A DNA stretch of 64,000 nt, from NCBI RefSeq assembly GCF_030689305.1, contig NZ_JAUYVM010000008.1:1-64000 (forward strand), in the 5' to 3' direction. The translations under genes and the position numbers were made by a program. Below are positions 1 through 7,703 of this stretch, in pieces. The DNA comes from Vibrio penaeicida (lineage in GTDB: Bacteria > Pseudomonadota > Gammaproteobacteria > Enterobacterales > Vibrionaceae). The stretch's first letter is position 1, and every line of letters begins with the position of its first letter. The notes below the pieces were generated by a model. It was not told the DNA's origin, searched no databases, and saw only the letters and a list, made by a program, of their open reading frames with translations.

Positions 1-585
1 AACATTCGCCTTATGAGCGACTTAGTTACACGACGTAACCAACTACTCACCATGCAGACCATGGAAAGAAACCGACTTCAAATATTACCAAAGAATATCG
101 CATCCACGATTTCTCCCATTCTTACCGCACTAAAAAATCAGATAGAGAAAGTAGAAGAAAAAATAGAGAAACTGATTGATAGTTGCCCTGAGTATCAAAC
201 CAAAAACGCGGTTCTTCAAAGCATGCCAGGCGTTGGAAAAGTCCTGGCTGCCTCCTTAATTAGCAACGTACCTGAGTTAGGTCTTATCACTAATAAACAA
301 GCTTCTTCTCTCATTGGTGTCGCTCCAATAACAAGAGAAAGTGGACGCTTTAAAGGTAAGCGGATGATACAAGGAGGTCGAGCTCAGGTTAGAACCGTTA
401 TGTACATGGCGATGATGTCGGCTATCCAATGCAACCCTGTTTTTAAAGCAACTTATAAACGATTACTTGCGGCAGGAAAGCCTAAGAAAGTCGCGATAGT
501 TGCCTGTATGAGAAAGATGGTTGTGACACTTAATTCAATGCTAAGAGACGGTGTAATGTGGGATAAAGATAGCGTCAAAAATTAG
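1..585 (+). mobile_element. IS110-family transposase, C-terminal part (cut by window edge)
   Basis: The reading frame is open from base 1, so the start and the N-terminal DEDD/RuvC-like domain lie outside the window. The visible 190+ residues match the C-terminal Transposase_20 domain of IS110/IS1111 enzymes: a helical region rich in Lys and Glu, then a helix-hairpin-helix-like MPGVGKVLAASLI, then GVAPITRESGRFKGKR with the conserved serine that acts as nucleophile in this family, and a final helical stretch. Only about 15-20 bases lie between the stop codon and an integron attC core at 601-616, so the element ends against or inside that site. A bridge RNA, known from IS110 elements, would have to lie outside the window, because there is no room for it on this side. 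Family call firm; element name unknown. Confidence 0.9.
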
Positions 586-600
586 CTATTGACTCCATAG

Positions 601-616
601 TCTCTTGTTATGCGCC
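601..616 (-). repeat. Truncated integron attC core (cassette 1)
   Basis: Minus strand reads GGCGCATAACAAGAGA. GGCGCATAA is the exact reverse complement of the first bases of the same cassette (TTATGCGCC, about 1700-1708), as expected for the two half-core sites of one cassette. The rest of the attC, which should extend to lower coordinates, is replaced by the IS110 element. Confidence 0.75.
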
Positions 617-1672
617 TGATGACCAATAAGTTGTGAATATGATGTTAGACACAATACCCGTGGCAATACCAACAACGATGGACAAGATAAAAGAATACAA
701 CTTCATCGAGTACTTACCATCGGCTTCTTCTTTAAACTGTTCAGATTTTTTGGTTAGCAGGATATAACTTGGCTTACTCGTATCTGCCGAGGTCTCCGCC
801 CAAACCCCAATAATAACAGAAGCAATAAGAGAAAAGATTGTAAATATGAAAACTGAAAAGAAGAACTTACCCCAATAACCGCTGGTTGAAATTTCGAGCA
901 ATTTATCGACTTTCTCCTGTACCGCTACAGATGACCCAAGTAAGGGTTGAAGGTCACTTAAATTACTATTACTTATATGGTCAGCTGAATAGAAGCACGC
1001 AGCAATTGAGCATATAAATAGACTTAAGCTAAGTAAAACCGCAATTTTCCCAGAGTGATTTCTTATAAACTTACGAAAAGGGCTTTCTGGCAACAGTATA
1101 TGTTTGATGTGAGAGCTCAATAAAGACTCAATATCAGCTCCCCAAGATCTAGCTGTATGCTCAATCCTAAACGACATTATGCCTGCAGAGCCAAAGACAC
1201 GTGAAAGAGGTAAAATTGGAGAGTCGTCTGAACTAAAAATTGCTATATTTCCAGACATCTTCGTCCGAAAGCTTAGTTCTATATTCTGACGTTCAGGATG
1301 TTCCCTATCTTTAAATTGAACGATAAACGACCAGCTCAAGTTAACTTGCGTGACAACTAACGGCTTTACTTCTGTATAACTTTTAAAGTCCTCAAGACTG
1401 TCAAGCAAGACACTGGAATTGTCATCGAACTGTAGCTGTACGTTGAACTTAATTAATGATGAGTCATTTTGTTGATTTACACGTTGATTAACAAGGTGAT
1501 AAACATTTTCAATATCATTATGTGCAATTGAAAAAGAGCCACTGTAGGCTTTTTCAATTGTCTGAGGTTTACCTAATAGCCCACCTAAAAATTTGCTAAA
1601 ATTTTCTGGCTCACAAGGTAAAGCGATCATAAATTTATCGTCTTTAGCCACTTTTTGTAGAACTTCATTCAT
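608..1672 (-). CDS. Integron cassette 1: hypothetical membrane protein
   Basis: A 354-residue protein that I do not recognise. Residues 1 to about 205 look soluble. Hydrophobic segments follow at about 208-228, 272-293 and 325-347, so the C-terminal third should be membrane-embedded. The start follows an AAGGAA ribosome-binding site about 10 bases upstream, just inside the cassette boundary at about 1708. The TAA stop is part of the attC core (GCATAAC), typical for a cassette in which ORF and recombination site are packed together. Base composition is AT-rich compared with the catabolic genes at 3.7-17 kb, consistent with acquisition. Many cassette genes encode small orphan membrane or defence proteins, but nothing here shows a specific role. 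Confidence 0.7.
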   Translation of the reverse strand: MNEVLQKVAKDDKFMIALPCEPENFSKFLGGLLGKPQTIEKAYSGSFSIAHNDIENVYHLVNQRVNQQNDSSLIKFNVQLQFDDNSSVLLDSLEDFKSYTEVKPLVVTQVNLSWSFIVQFKDREHPERQNIELSFRTKMSGNIAIFSSDDSPILPLSRVFGSAGIMSFRIEHTARSWGADIESLLSSHIKHILLPESPFRKFIRNHSGKIAVLLSLSLFICSIAACFYSADHISNSNLSDLQPLLGSSVAVQEKVDKLLEISTSGYWGKFFFSVFIFTIFSLIASVIIGVWAETSADTSKPSYILLTKKSEQFKEEADGKYSMKLYSFILSIVVGIATGIVSNIIFTTYWSSGA

Positions 1673-1700
1673 TTATTCATATTCCTTGAACTTACTTAAG

Positions 1701-1829
1701 GCGCATAACGCCAGCTTAAACCGCAGACAACGCACAAATCAAGCCGCTGCACTGCGCCTTAAACACTTAAATCACTGCAAACTAAAAGTGCCACGCGTTG
1801 TTTGTCGGTTTGAAGCTTTTGTTATGTGT
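1701..1829 (-). repeat. Integron attC site (cassette 2)
   Basis: Minus strand begins with ACACATAACAAAAGC and ends with GCTGGCGTTATGCGCC, about 129 bases apart, with partly self-complementary sequence between (including CAACGCGTGGC). The ACACATAA half-core is complementary to the start of cassette 2 (TTATGTGT at about 2232-2239). Length and ends resemble Vibrio cholerae repeat-type attC sites. Confidence 0.85.
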
Positions 1830-2208
1830 AATTTGCCAAGTGCATCTCTATAAAATCAAGATCTGATTTGTAGAAATCAACTAAAGGAATTTCTTCTAAA
1901 TCAAACCAATAAAATGTTTGTTGCCTTTCTTTATCAACAGCTATTGGGGTAGAACTCTCATCGGCCAAGAGTAATACGTAGTGAATGTCACCGCCAAACT
2001 CATTTCGAGCTTGATGACACCCCAAGATTTTTAGGTTCTTAAGACCCGTCTCTTCCCACAACTCTCGAATAGCAGCTTGCTCACCTGATTCGCCACTATC
2101 TACTGCGCCACCTGGAAACTCAAAAACCATTCCTTTATTGTGACGAAATCTTCGTTGAATAAGCACCTTACCGCGTTTTACTACTACAGCCATTGATAAA
2201 TTTTTCAT
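1822..2208 (-). CDS. Integron cassette 2: NUDIX hydrolase
   Basis: A 128-residue NUDIX-fold pyrophosphohydrolase. The Nudix box is complete: GGAVDSGE at about residues 34-41, then RELWEETGL, giving the GX5EX7REUXEEXGU pattern that binds the catalytic magnesium. Members hydrolyse nucleoside diphosphates linked to another group (for example oxidised dNTPs); the substrate here cannot be read from sequence. Length is normal for a single-domain NUDIX protein. It is preceded by GAGGGTGAGGC as ribosome-binding site. The stop codon TAA belongs to the attC core. NUDIX genes are frequent integron cassettes. Confidence 0.9.
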   Translation of the reverse strand: MKNLSMAVVVKRGKVLIQRRFRHNKGMVFEFPGGAVDSGESGEQAAIRELWEETGLKNLKILGCHQARNEFGGDIHYVLLLADESSTPIAVDKERQQTFYWFDLEEIPLVDFYKSDLDFIEMHLANYT

Positions 2209-2231
2209 GCCTCACCCTCAAATTTCGTGAC

Positions 2232-2361
2232 ACACATAACGCCCAATTAAGGTGTGAGCCACGCTACCACGCCACTCAATTTGGACATCGTAAACACTGA
2301 ACTAAACCCGAACTAAAAATGCCAAGCGTGGGGAATCACCCTTAAATTGTTTGTTAGGCAT
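2232..2361 (-). repeat. Integron attC site (cassette 3)
   Basis: Minus strand starts AATGCCTAACAAACAATT and ends CAATTGGGCGTTATGTGT, about 128 bases, with internal complementarity (AATTTAAGGGTG against CACACCTTAATT). AATGCCTAA is complementary to the cassette start TTAGGCATT at 3362-3370. This is the clearest VCR-like site in the window. Confidence 0.9.
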
Positions 2362-3337
2362 TTACAAGCTCTACGCTCATTTTCTTGATGTTATTCAGTT
2401 TTTTGCAATAAGAAACTGACTCTTCTGTGTGCTTACTAATAAGAAAACTTACAGATTCACCAATATACCCCGTTAATAATACCAGAGAGTTAATTATCGT
2501 TAGCAAGCGATAAAAATTAGCTTTATCATCAAAATCAGTAACAAATCCATGTACGATAGCGTTTCTATTTAAGTTAATATCATTGCTGTAGCTACCAGTA
2601 CTTGAATAATAGTCATTTTCAACTACAAATTTAATACTTTCAATGAGTTGAACTACTTCATTAAATTGGTCATGAAATTTAACAGATTTAAAGTCTGATG
2701 GTATCCAATCGTAACCATGAAAAACAAATTCATTTATGACCCTCTTTTGCAACTTTTCTAATACATTTATTAAATCTTTAACCCCGACAGACTCGCTACA
2801 ATTAACTTCAATTCTCATCCCAATATCACGAATCAAACCTTCAATACAAGGGATCAGCGATACTATCGAGACAGAATAGAGACCAAAGTGAAATGCTTCT
2901 ATCGATTGTTTAATTATTCTTAAGTATTTTTCAGTTAAATTATTATTTTGATAATGACAACAATAAAGCCTAGCAATAAACTCTGTAGGGTACCATTTAC
3001 CAAATTCATGGCTAATATTTTTACTGTCAGATTTAACAGCATTAGAAAATACATCTAATTCTTCAACGGTAATTAGTGGTGGAACTACAACTGTTACTGT
3101 ATAAAAGGTTTCACGTAATTTGGCAACATAGCTTGAGTTTTCGGGAAAGCACTCTTTCTTAGGGAAGAAAGCGATTTCTCCTCCTGTTTCAATCCGAAAT
3201 CCGTTGATCTGTATGTTAGAGTTTATCGTAACCTCACTAACAACAGCATCCAAACCAATAAAATCTTGTAAGTCTTCCTTCGAATGTAGCTTATGTTGCC
3301 TTTTGCATTTTCTATATAGCTCTTGAAAATTAGTCAA
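2354..3337 (-). CDS. Integron cassette 3: HEPN-like protein of unknown function
   Basis: About 328 residues. The C-terminal half is all-helical and contains LNRNAIVHG, an R-x4-H motif like the catalytic motif of HEPN-domain RNases and their relatives, within a region resembling abortive-infection and ApeA-like HEPN domains. No membrane segment is evident. The open frame reaches 3391, but the bases from 3371 upward lie outside the cassette, so the gene most likely starts at TTG 3337, which has AGAGGTG seven bases upstream. The stop TAA lies in the attC core GCCTAAC. A defence or toxin role is inference from the motif and from cassette context; the motif alone also occurs in non-nuclease HEPN proteins. 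Confidence 0.6.
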   Translation of the reverse strand: MTNFQELYRKCKRQHKLHSKEDLQDFIGLDAVVSEVTINSNIQINGFRIETGGEIAFFPKKECFPENSSYVAKLRETFYTVTVVVPPLITVEELDVFSNAVKSDSKNISHEFGKWYPTEFIARLYCCHYQNNNLTEKYLRIIKQSIEAFHFGLYSVSIVSLIPCIEGLIRDIGMRIEVNCSESVGVKDLINVLEKLQKRVINEFVFHGYDWIPSDFKSVKFHDQFNEVVQLIESIKFVVENDYYSSTGSYSNDINLNRNAIVHGFVTDFDDKANFYRLLTIINSLVLLTGYIGESVSFLISKHTEESVSYCKKLNNIKKMSVELVNA

Positions 3338-3364
3338 TTTGACACCTCTGATGTAAGCCTGAAT

Positions 3365-3371
3365 GCCTAAC
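3365..3371 (-). other. Cassette 3 recombination junction (G/TTAGGC)
   Basis: Minus strand GTTAGGCATT marks the left end of cassette 3. The DNA beyond (3372 to about 3500) shows no partner RYYYAAC box complementary to AATAAGTTGTTAGGC, so it is not an evident attC. It could be a decayed attI or a secondary insertion site. Confidence 0.6.
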
Positions 3372-3732
3372 AACTTATTAGACCGATACAATCCACCTAT
3401 CTCTGTAGCTCGTATCCACCTAACATGCTTGTGCTCTGTTCTTAAACTATTTTAAATTCATACGATTATGCCACGAAATTGATTTCATAGGGTTGTGAAG
3501 TCTGGAAAATGTCGAGCTAAAACGCGATTGTACAAAAAAGTATCAGCTTGGTTGTATATACAGTAAGAAATGATCGGGTATCACAGCCGTGAGATATACA
3601 CTGACTAAGGCATAAAAAAGCTGCCTGCCTTGGGGGAGACAGGCAGAAATGTAGTGCTCGGTTAAGGGGATCCGCTTTTCTCGCTCGAGTAGCCTCCCAT
3701 GTGGAAATCCAGTTTCTTTTAGTCCAAAGTTC
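3372..3732. other. Non-coding stretch between cassettes and catabolic operon
   Basis: I find no convincing gene here. An integron integrase, which would be expected to face away from the cassettes on the plus strand, is absent. The only clear structure is the terminator at 3613-3646. Confidence 0.6.
3613..3646 (-). terminator. Terminator of the aromatic catabolic operon
   Basis: On the minus strand a CTGCCTG / CAGGCAG stem with a C-rich loop is followed by CTTTTTTA. It lies about 90 bases after the maleate isomerase stop, the last gene of the long operon. Confidence 0.85.
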
Positions 3733-4491
3733 TTAATATTTACCTGAAAGCAGTGAACCAAAATCAGGTACGTGGGTGTCAATGCCTAGCTCTTTCATCA
3801 TTTTGTATGCCGTAGCAATAGATGAAGAAATAACAGGGATACCAATGCGATCTTCAATAGGCTGTATCGAAGGTAAGGAAGGCATCTGTACGCATGCAGA
3901 AGCCACCAGCACGTCCACCCCTGAAGTTTGCAGCTTCTTGGTTATCTCAATAGGGGCTCTCGGATTTTGTGTACCTACCTCTAAGTTATTCGATATTTCC
4001 AATGAAAGGCTATCAACCACTTCAATCCCCTCACTTTCAATATAGTCAATCACAAGGGCGGTGAGCGGTTTCATGTATGGTGCCAACAGCGATATTCTTT
4101 TAGCTCCTAAAGCATGAAGCCCTTCAACCAATGCGCCAGCGCTCGTCACTACAGGGCAGTTAGCCCCATTTTGTGTCGCTACATCATTCAATCGTTTTTC
4201 CGATTCGCGGTGGTACCCCCGCCCCATGCTCATTATCGCGACCAAGCAGGCATAGCCCATCACATCCACGTGCGCATCGGACAATTCCAACGCGCACCGC
4301 AAGCTGTCGCTGTCCATTTTTTCCAGTTCAGATTTTGTCACGTTCTTCATTCGCATTCGCGAAGAATGAAACGTAAATCGTTCAGGGTGAACACTTTCTC
4401 GCGCTCGGAAAATCGCGGGTACTTCCGTTTCCATTGTAATGTTGGAAGACGGAACAATTTGACCAATACGAAAACGTTGTTTTGTCGTCAT
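3733..4491 (-). CDS. Maleate cis-trans isomerase (Asp/Glu racemase superfamily)
   Basis: A 252-residue protein of the maleate isomerase/arylmalonate decarboxylase group, which converts maleate to fumarate without cofactor using two cysteines. Both are present: Cys82 in GYACLVAIMSMG and Cys200 in ASACVQMPSL. The N-terminal IGQIVPSSNITMETEVP is typical of the family. Length is usual. It is the last gene of the operon and overlaps the nitrilase gene by four bases, so translation is probably coupled. In context it would feed the C4 product of ring cleavage into the TCA cycle as fumarate, as NicE does in nicotinate degradation. Function is well supported by motif and setting. Confidence 0.88.
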   Translation of the reverse strand: MTTKQRFRIGQIVPSSNITMETEVPAIFRARESVHPERFTFHSSRMRMKNVTKSELEKMDSDSLRCALELSDAHVDVMGYACLVAIMSMGRGYHRESEKRLNDVATQNGANCPVVTSAGALVEGLHALGAKRISLLAPYMKPLTALVIDYIESEGIEVVDSLSLEISNNLEVGTQNPRAPIEITKKLQTSGVDVLVASACVQMPSLPSIQPIEDRIGIPVISSSIATAYKMMKELGIDTHVPDFGSLLSGKY

Positions 4492-5546
4492 AAGTCGCGC
4501 TCCTTAGCGGCATAGGTTTTATCTATGTTTGTCTCTGCCAAATTATCCAAGGCGACATTATCCGAGGCTTGTTCGTCACCATCGTGAAAATGGGCAGGCT
4601 GAATCGGATTGCGATTCACATGAAGTTGGAACACGTCGAATCGATTGTAGTGCCCCGTTATGTCATGCATCTGCCTTGGTTGAATACACTTGTTTAGATC
4701 AATCTCCGCATAAACAATACCTTCTTCATCAATGAGGGGTTCACCTAATACGCGTCCGTCGGGGCCAATAAACCCAGTGAACGCACTGCTTTTTCGCTTC
4801 AAGAGCACTTCAGATTCTGGGTGCGTCTTTTTAAATGTGTCGATGATTTCCTGTGAAACGATCGAGCAAGACACCGCCGTAAACACTTTACCTTCAAACG
4901 AGTGCGCAGAAGATCGGAGCTTTATGGCTTCTGCCATATTGTAATCTGGCGGTGCGACGGGCAATGAAATGTAGTTTGCGACATGCATCAGTTCTCCCTG
5001 AGCAAGCAAAGAAAAGCGAGCCAGAGTATTGGTATTCTCTCCACAAGCTAACGCACCAAGCGGGCCAACCGACGTTTTATGCACTTTCAGTTGCGAGCCG
5101 TCTCCCGGTGCCCAAGTAAGCTTTTCCGCCCACGTTGGCACGAGTTTTCGGTGCTTCCCTATTATCTCGCCCTCATCGCTGATGATCACAATCGTGTTAT
5201 AAAGCGTCCCAACGCCCACCGAACTTCGCTCGTTCACACCAATCACCACATTCGCCTTAAAGCGAGCGGCTTGCTGGGCAATTTTCTCGATTTCCGGACC
5301 TGGGATCTCAATTGCACATTTGCATAGCTTTTCAAACCAAGGGCTACCTTCTGGCGGCGTCATGATCCAGTTCCAATAGGGGTAACCGGGAATGAAGACT
5401 TCAGGAAACGCAATCAATGTCGCGCCCTCTAGCGCCGCCTCTTCAATAAGATCGCATGCTTTATCAACGGTCGCGTCTGTATCGAGAAAAACAGGCGCAG
5501 CTTGAATGGCGGCAGCTTTAAATACATTCAGTTCTAATGCTGGCAT
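4488..5546 (-). CDS. Nitrilase
   Basis: A 352-residue carbon-nitrogen hydrolase of the true nitrilase branch, which turns R-CN into the acid plus ammonia. The Glu-Lys-Cys triad is visible: Glu49 in FPEVFIPGYPYW, Lys134 in GKHRKLVPTWAEK and Cys168 in GALACGENTN. Arylacetonitrilases more often have CWEH around the cysteine; the CGEN version occurs in another nitrilase subgroup. It sits between a fumarylacetoacetate-hydrolase-family gene and maleate isomerase in one operon. The substrate is unclear. It might supply an aromatic acid from a nitrile such as indole-3-acetonitrile, or act on a nitrogen-containing C4 intermediate. Catalytic class firm, role inferred. Confidence 0.85.
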   Translation of the reverse strand: MPALELNVFKAAAIQAAPVFLDTDATVDKACDLIEEAALEGATLIAFPEVFIPGYPYWNWIMTPPEGSPWFEKLCKCAIEIPGPEIEKIAQQAARFKANVVIGVNERSSVGVGTLYNTIVIISDEGEIIGKHRKLVPTWAEKLTWAPGDGSQLKVHKTSVGPLGALACGENTNTLARFSLLAQGELMHVANYISLPVAPPDYNMAEAIKLRSSAHSFEGKVFTAVSCSIVSQEIIDTFKKTHPESEVLLKRKSSAFTGFIGPDGRVLGEPLIDEEGIVYAEIDLNKCIQPRQMHDITGHYNRFDVFQLHVNRNPIQPAHFHDGDEQASDNVALDNLAETNIDKTYAAKERDL

Positions 5547-5555
5547 AACGCCCCC

Positions 5556-6470
5556 TCACTTTGCCGCAACAACAGAATGTCTGAGGCTGCCTACGTGCTC
5601 AAGCTCAGCCTCAATCACATCACCGGGCCAAACCCACTCTTGAGGTTCGCGCCCAGCCCCCACACCTTCTGGCGTTCCCGTTGCAATAATGTCGCCGGGT
5701 TCGAGTGTAATCCCTTTGCTGATATCGTTGATGAGTTCATTCACTTTAAAAAGCATATGACGAGTATTCGAATCCTGTTTCGTCTCGCCATTCACCTTTA
5801 AACTCAAATTCAAATCCTGTGGATCAGGGATTTCATCTGCCGTCACAATGCACGGACCAAAAGGTGCGAACGTGTCTTGCCCTTTTGAATAAATCCATTG
5901 ACCCGCACGGCGGCAATCTCTGGCACTCATATCGATAAGCAAGCTATAACCAAACACGTAATCCAGCGCAGACTCTTTAGACACCCCTTTGGCTTTGGTG
6001 CCAATAACAACCGCCAGTTCGACTTCCCAATCCAATTGTTGGGTGATTTCGGCATTGTGCTCAATCACATCATTCGGTCCTATCACCGTCGTGGGCGGTT
6101 TAGAGAAAATCACCGGCTCCTTTGGCAGTGCTTTATCGGTGTCCAAAGTACGGCTCGATTCAGCAACATGCTCAACGTAGTTCAAACCGATCCCGAAAAT
6201 GTTTTTCTTAGGACGAGGGATCGGAGCCAGTAATAACGCATTAGCAAGTGGAGTACAGCAATCTGCTGGCCAGTTTTTATCGTGACTTTCGAGCAATTCC
6301 GTAGCAACGCGAACGACATTCGGTCCCAGCTCGATAAAAGACTGCATACAACTGGGCAGATCAATATTGTTATGGCTCGCGAGAATGGCAAGATCAATCA
6401 CTTGGTTATCGACCAATGCCCCCAAGCGCGATTCCGATTGAATGTGTGGGCGAAAAGTAACAAGACGCAT
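5556..6470 (-). CDS. Fumarylacetoacetate hydrolase family protein (maleyl/fumarylpyruvate hydrolase)
   Basis: A 304-residue FAH-fold hydrolase that cleaves a C-C bond in 2,4-dioxo acids. Conserved pieces are IFGIGLNYVEHVAESSR, FSKPPTTVIGPND, the metal-binding acidic residues in DWEVELAVVIG, MSARD and the C-terminal GDIIATGTPEGVG. In the gentisate pathway such enzymes split maleylpyruvate or fumarylpyruvate into pyruvate and maleate or fumarate. The neighbouring cupin ring-cleavage enzyme upstream and maleate isomerase downstream favour direct hydrolysis of maleylpyruvate to maleate without prior isomerisation. It lies 75 bases after the dioxygenase gene and 9 bases before the nitrilase gene. 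Confidence 0.88.
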   Translation of the reverse strand: MRLVTFRPHIQSESRLGALVDNQVIDLAILASHNNIDLPSCMQSFIELGPNVVRVATELLESHDKNWPADCCTPLANALLLAPIPRPKKNIFGIGLNYVEHVAESSRTLDTDKALPKEPVIFSKPPTTVIGPNDVIEHNAEITQQLDWEVELAVVIGTKAKGVSKESALDYVFGYSLLIDMSARDCRRAGQWIYSKGQDTFAPFGPCIVTADEIPDPQDLNLSLKVNGETKQDSNTRHMLFKVNELINDISKGITLEPGDIIATGTPEGVGAGREPQEWVWPGDVIEAELEHVGSLRHSVVAAK

Positions 6471-6545
6471 AATAAATTCCTTTTTCGAGTGAATATTAGT
6501 GTGAATATTCTTTTTGTTTGGACTTTTTAAACTAGCCGTTTGAAA

Positions 6546-7676
6546 CTAACGGTTTGGCACTGCTTGATGCCCATCGTTTTCTGCTAGCGCTTCCTCTCGA
6601 TACAAGCCCAGTGCTTCAATGGTGGGCAGATCACTGAAGCAAAACAGGCACGCATCTTCCGTATCAGAGGCGTTCACATGTTCATGAAATGCCCACGAAG
6701 GCACACAGAAGATGTCTCTTTCCTTCCAATCAAAACGTTTGCCGTTAATGATTGAATGCCCTTTTCCTTTTGCAACATGGTAGATAAAGCTGCCTGTGTG
6801 GCGGTGCGCTTTGCCCTTAAATCCGGGTCGTAGCATTTGCATACTCGCGCCCATGGTTTTCATCACATGCCCCCCTGTAACAGGGTTGGTGTAGTGCATT
6901 AAAATATCGTCGTAGGGGTTACCATCGGACACCGCCGCCATCTTCGTTAGCGCGTCGTAGGTGGGTTCCCATTGGTATTTAAATAGAGGGGAATAGGGCT
7001 TATCCCAACTCACGTTTTGAGGACGTAGTGCTCGCCCAGCCCAAAGCCCAATCGAGTTATCAACGGGCTGCGTGATCGCCTGATTTAAGTCTGGGTGAAC
7101 CTCATAAAAGCCCGCTTCAAATGCGTTAACCAAAGGAATGTCGAGCCCATCTTGCCAAATGCACGGCGTACCACCTTCTTCAACCCCATGCTCGTGCCAT
7201 GTACCGTTGGGGGTGAGTACAAAGTCGTTTGCACCAAGAGGCATTTTTTGCCCGTCCACAATGGTGTAAGCGCCGCTGCCTTCCATAATAAACCTGAGAG
7301 CAGAAGAAGAATGCGCATGAGCACTGGCTGCCTCGCCGGGGAACATCACTTGTAAGCCTGAATACAACCAACCCACCGCAGCGGCAACGTCTTGGCGACC
7401 CGGATTGTTCAAGTAAACAACGCGTCTGCCCGCTTGTTCTGGGGTGACCAACTCCGCCGATTTAAGCACTTTGCTGCGAAGGTCTTCGTAACGCCACAGC
7501 ACAGGTTCAGACTCCGATTTAGGCTCCCAAGGTTCTATTTTGTTCGCCACCGTCCAAAGTGCCCCAGTATTAAGCGCTTTAAGATCTTTGTAATAAGAAA
7601 CCAACTCCGGGGTATCGGCGACATTGGCTCGACCGATCACATCTTCAATATAATCATCGTAATTTTCAGTAGACAT
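6546..7676 (-). CDS. Gentisate 1,2-dioxygenase-like bicupin ring-cleavage enzyme
   Basis: A 376-residue protein with two cupin domains, as in gentisate, 5-nitrosalicylate and related dioxygenases that open para-dihydroxylated or amino-hydroxy benzoates between C1 and C2. The first cupin (about 105-180) carries the iron ligands His120 and His122 in SAHAHSSSALRF and His161/His163 in TWHEHG. The second (about 280-365) has HRHTGSF and a late FHEH. Length fits the family (about 340-380). The operon makes a 5-hydroxylated aromatic acid just upstream, so gentisate or 5-hydroxyanthranilate are the obvious candidates; the sequence does not decide between them. Confidence 0.87.
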   Translation of the reverse strand: MSTENYDDYIEDVIGRANVADTPELVSYYKDLKALNTGALWTVANKIEPWEPKSESEPVLWRYEDLRSKVLKSAELVTPEQAGRRVVYLNNPGRQDVAAAVGWLYSGLQVMFPGEAASAHAHSSSALRFIMEGSGAYTIVDGQKMPLGANDFVLTPNGTWHEHGVEEGGTPCIWQDGLDIPLVNAFEAGFYEVHPDLNQAITQPVDNSIGLWAGRALRPQNVSWDKPYSPLFKYQWEPTYDALTKMAAVSDGNPYDDILMHYTNPVTGGHVMKTMGASMQMLRPGFKGKAHRHTGSFIYHVAKGKGHSIINGKRFDWKERDIFCVPSWAFHEHVNASDTEDACLFCFSDLPTIEALGLYREEALAENDGHQAVPNR

Positions 7677-7703
7677 GGTGTATCTCCTTTAATTGGATAA
7701 TGT

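Noticed and set aside
1593..1853. 86-codon plus-strand open frame across the attC of cassette 2
   Set aside because: Mostly within the attC repeat and antisense to cassette 1; no start signal.
3372..3540. Possible integron attI with integrase gene
   Set aside because: No tyrosine recombinase coding sequence in any frame here; only a possible decayed site remains.
3543..3782. 79-codon open frame on the minus strand
   Set aside because: It spans the terminator hairpin and runs into the end of the maleate isomerase gene in another frame; no ribosome-binding site or family resemblance.
5541..5556. GGCATAACGCCCC resembling an attC core
   Set aside because: No complementary partner or stem-loop nearby; it is the start and ribosome-binding site of the nitrilase gene.
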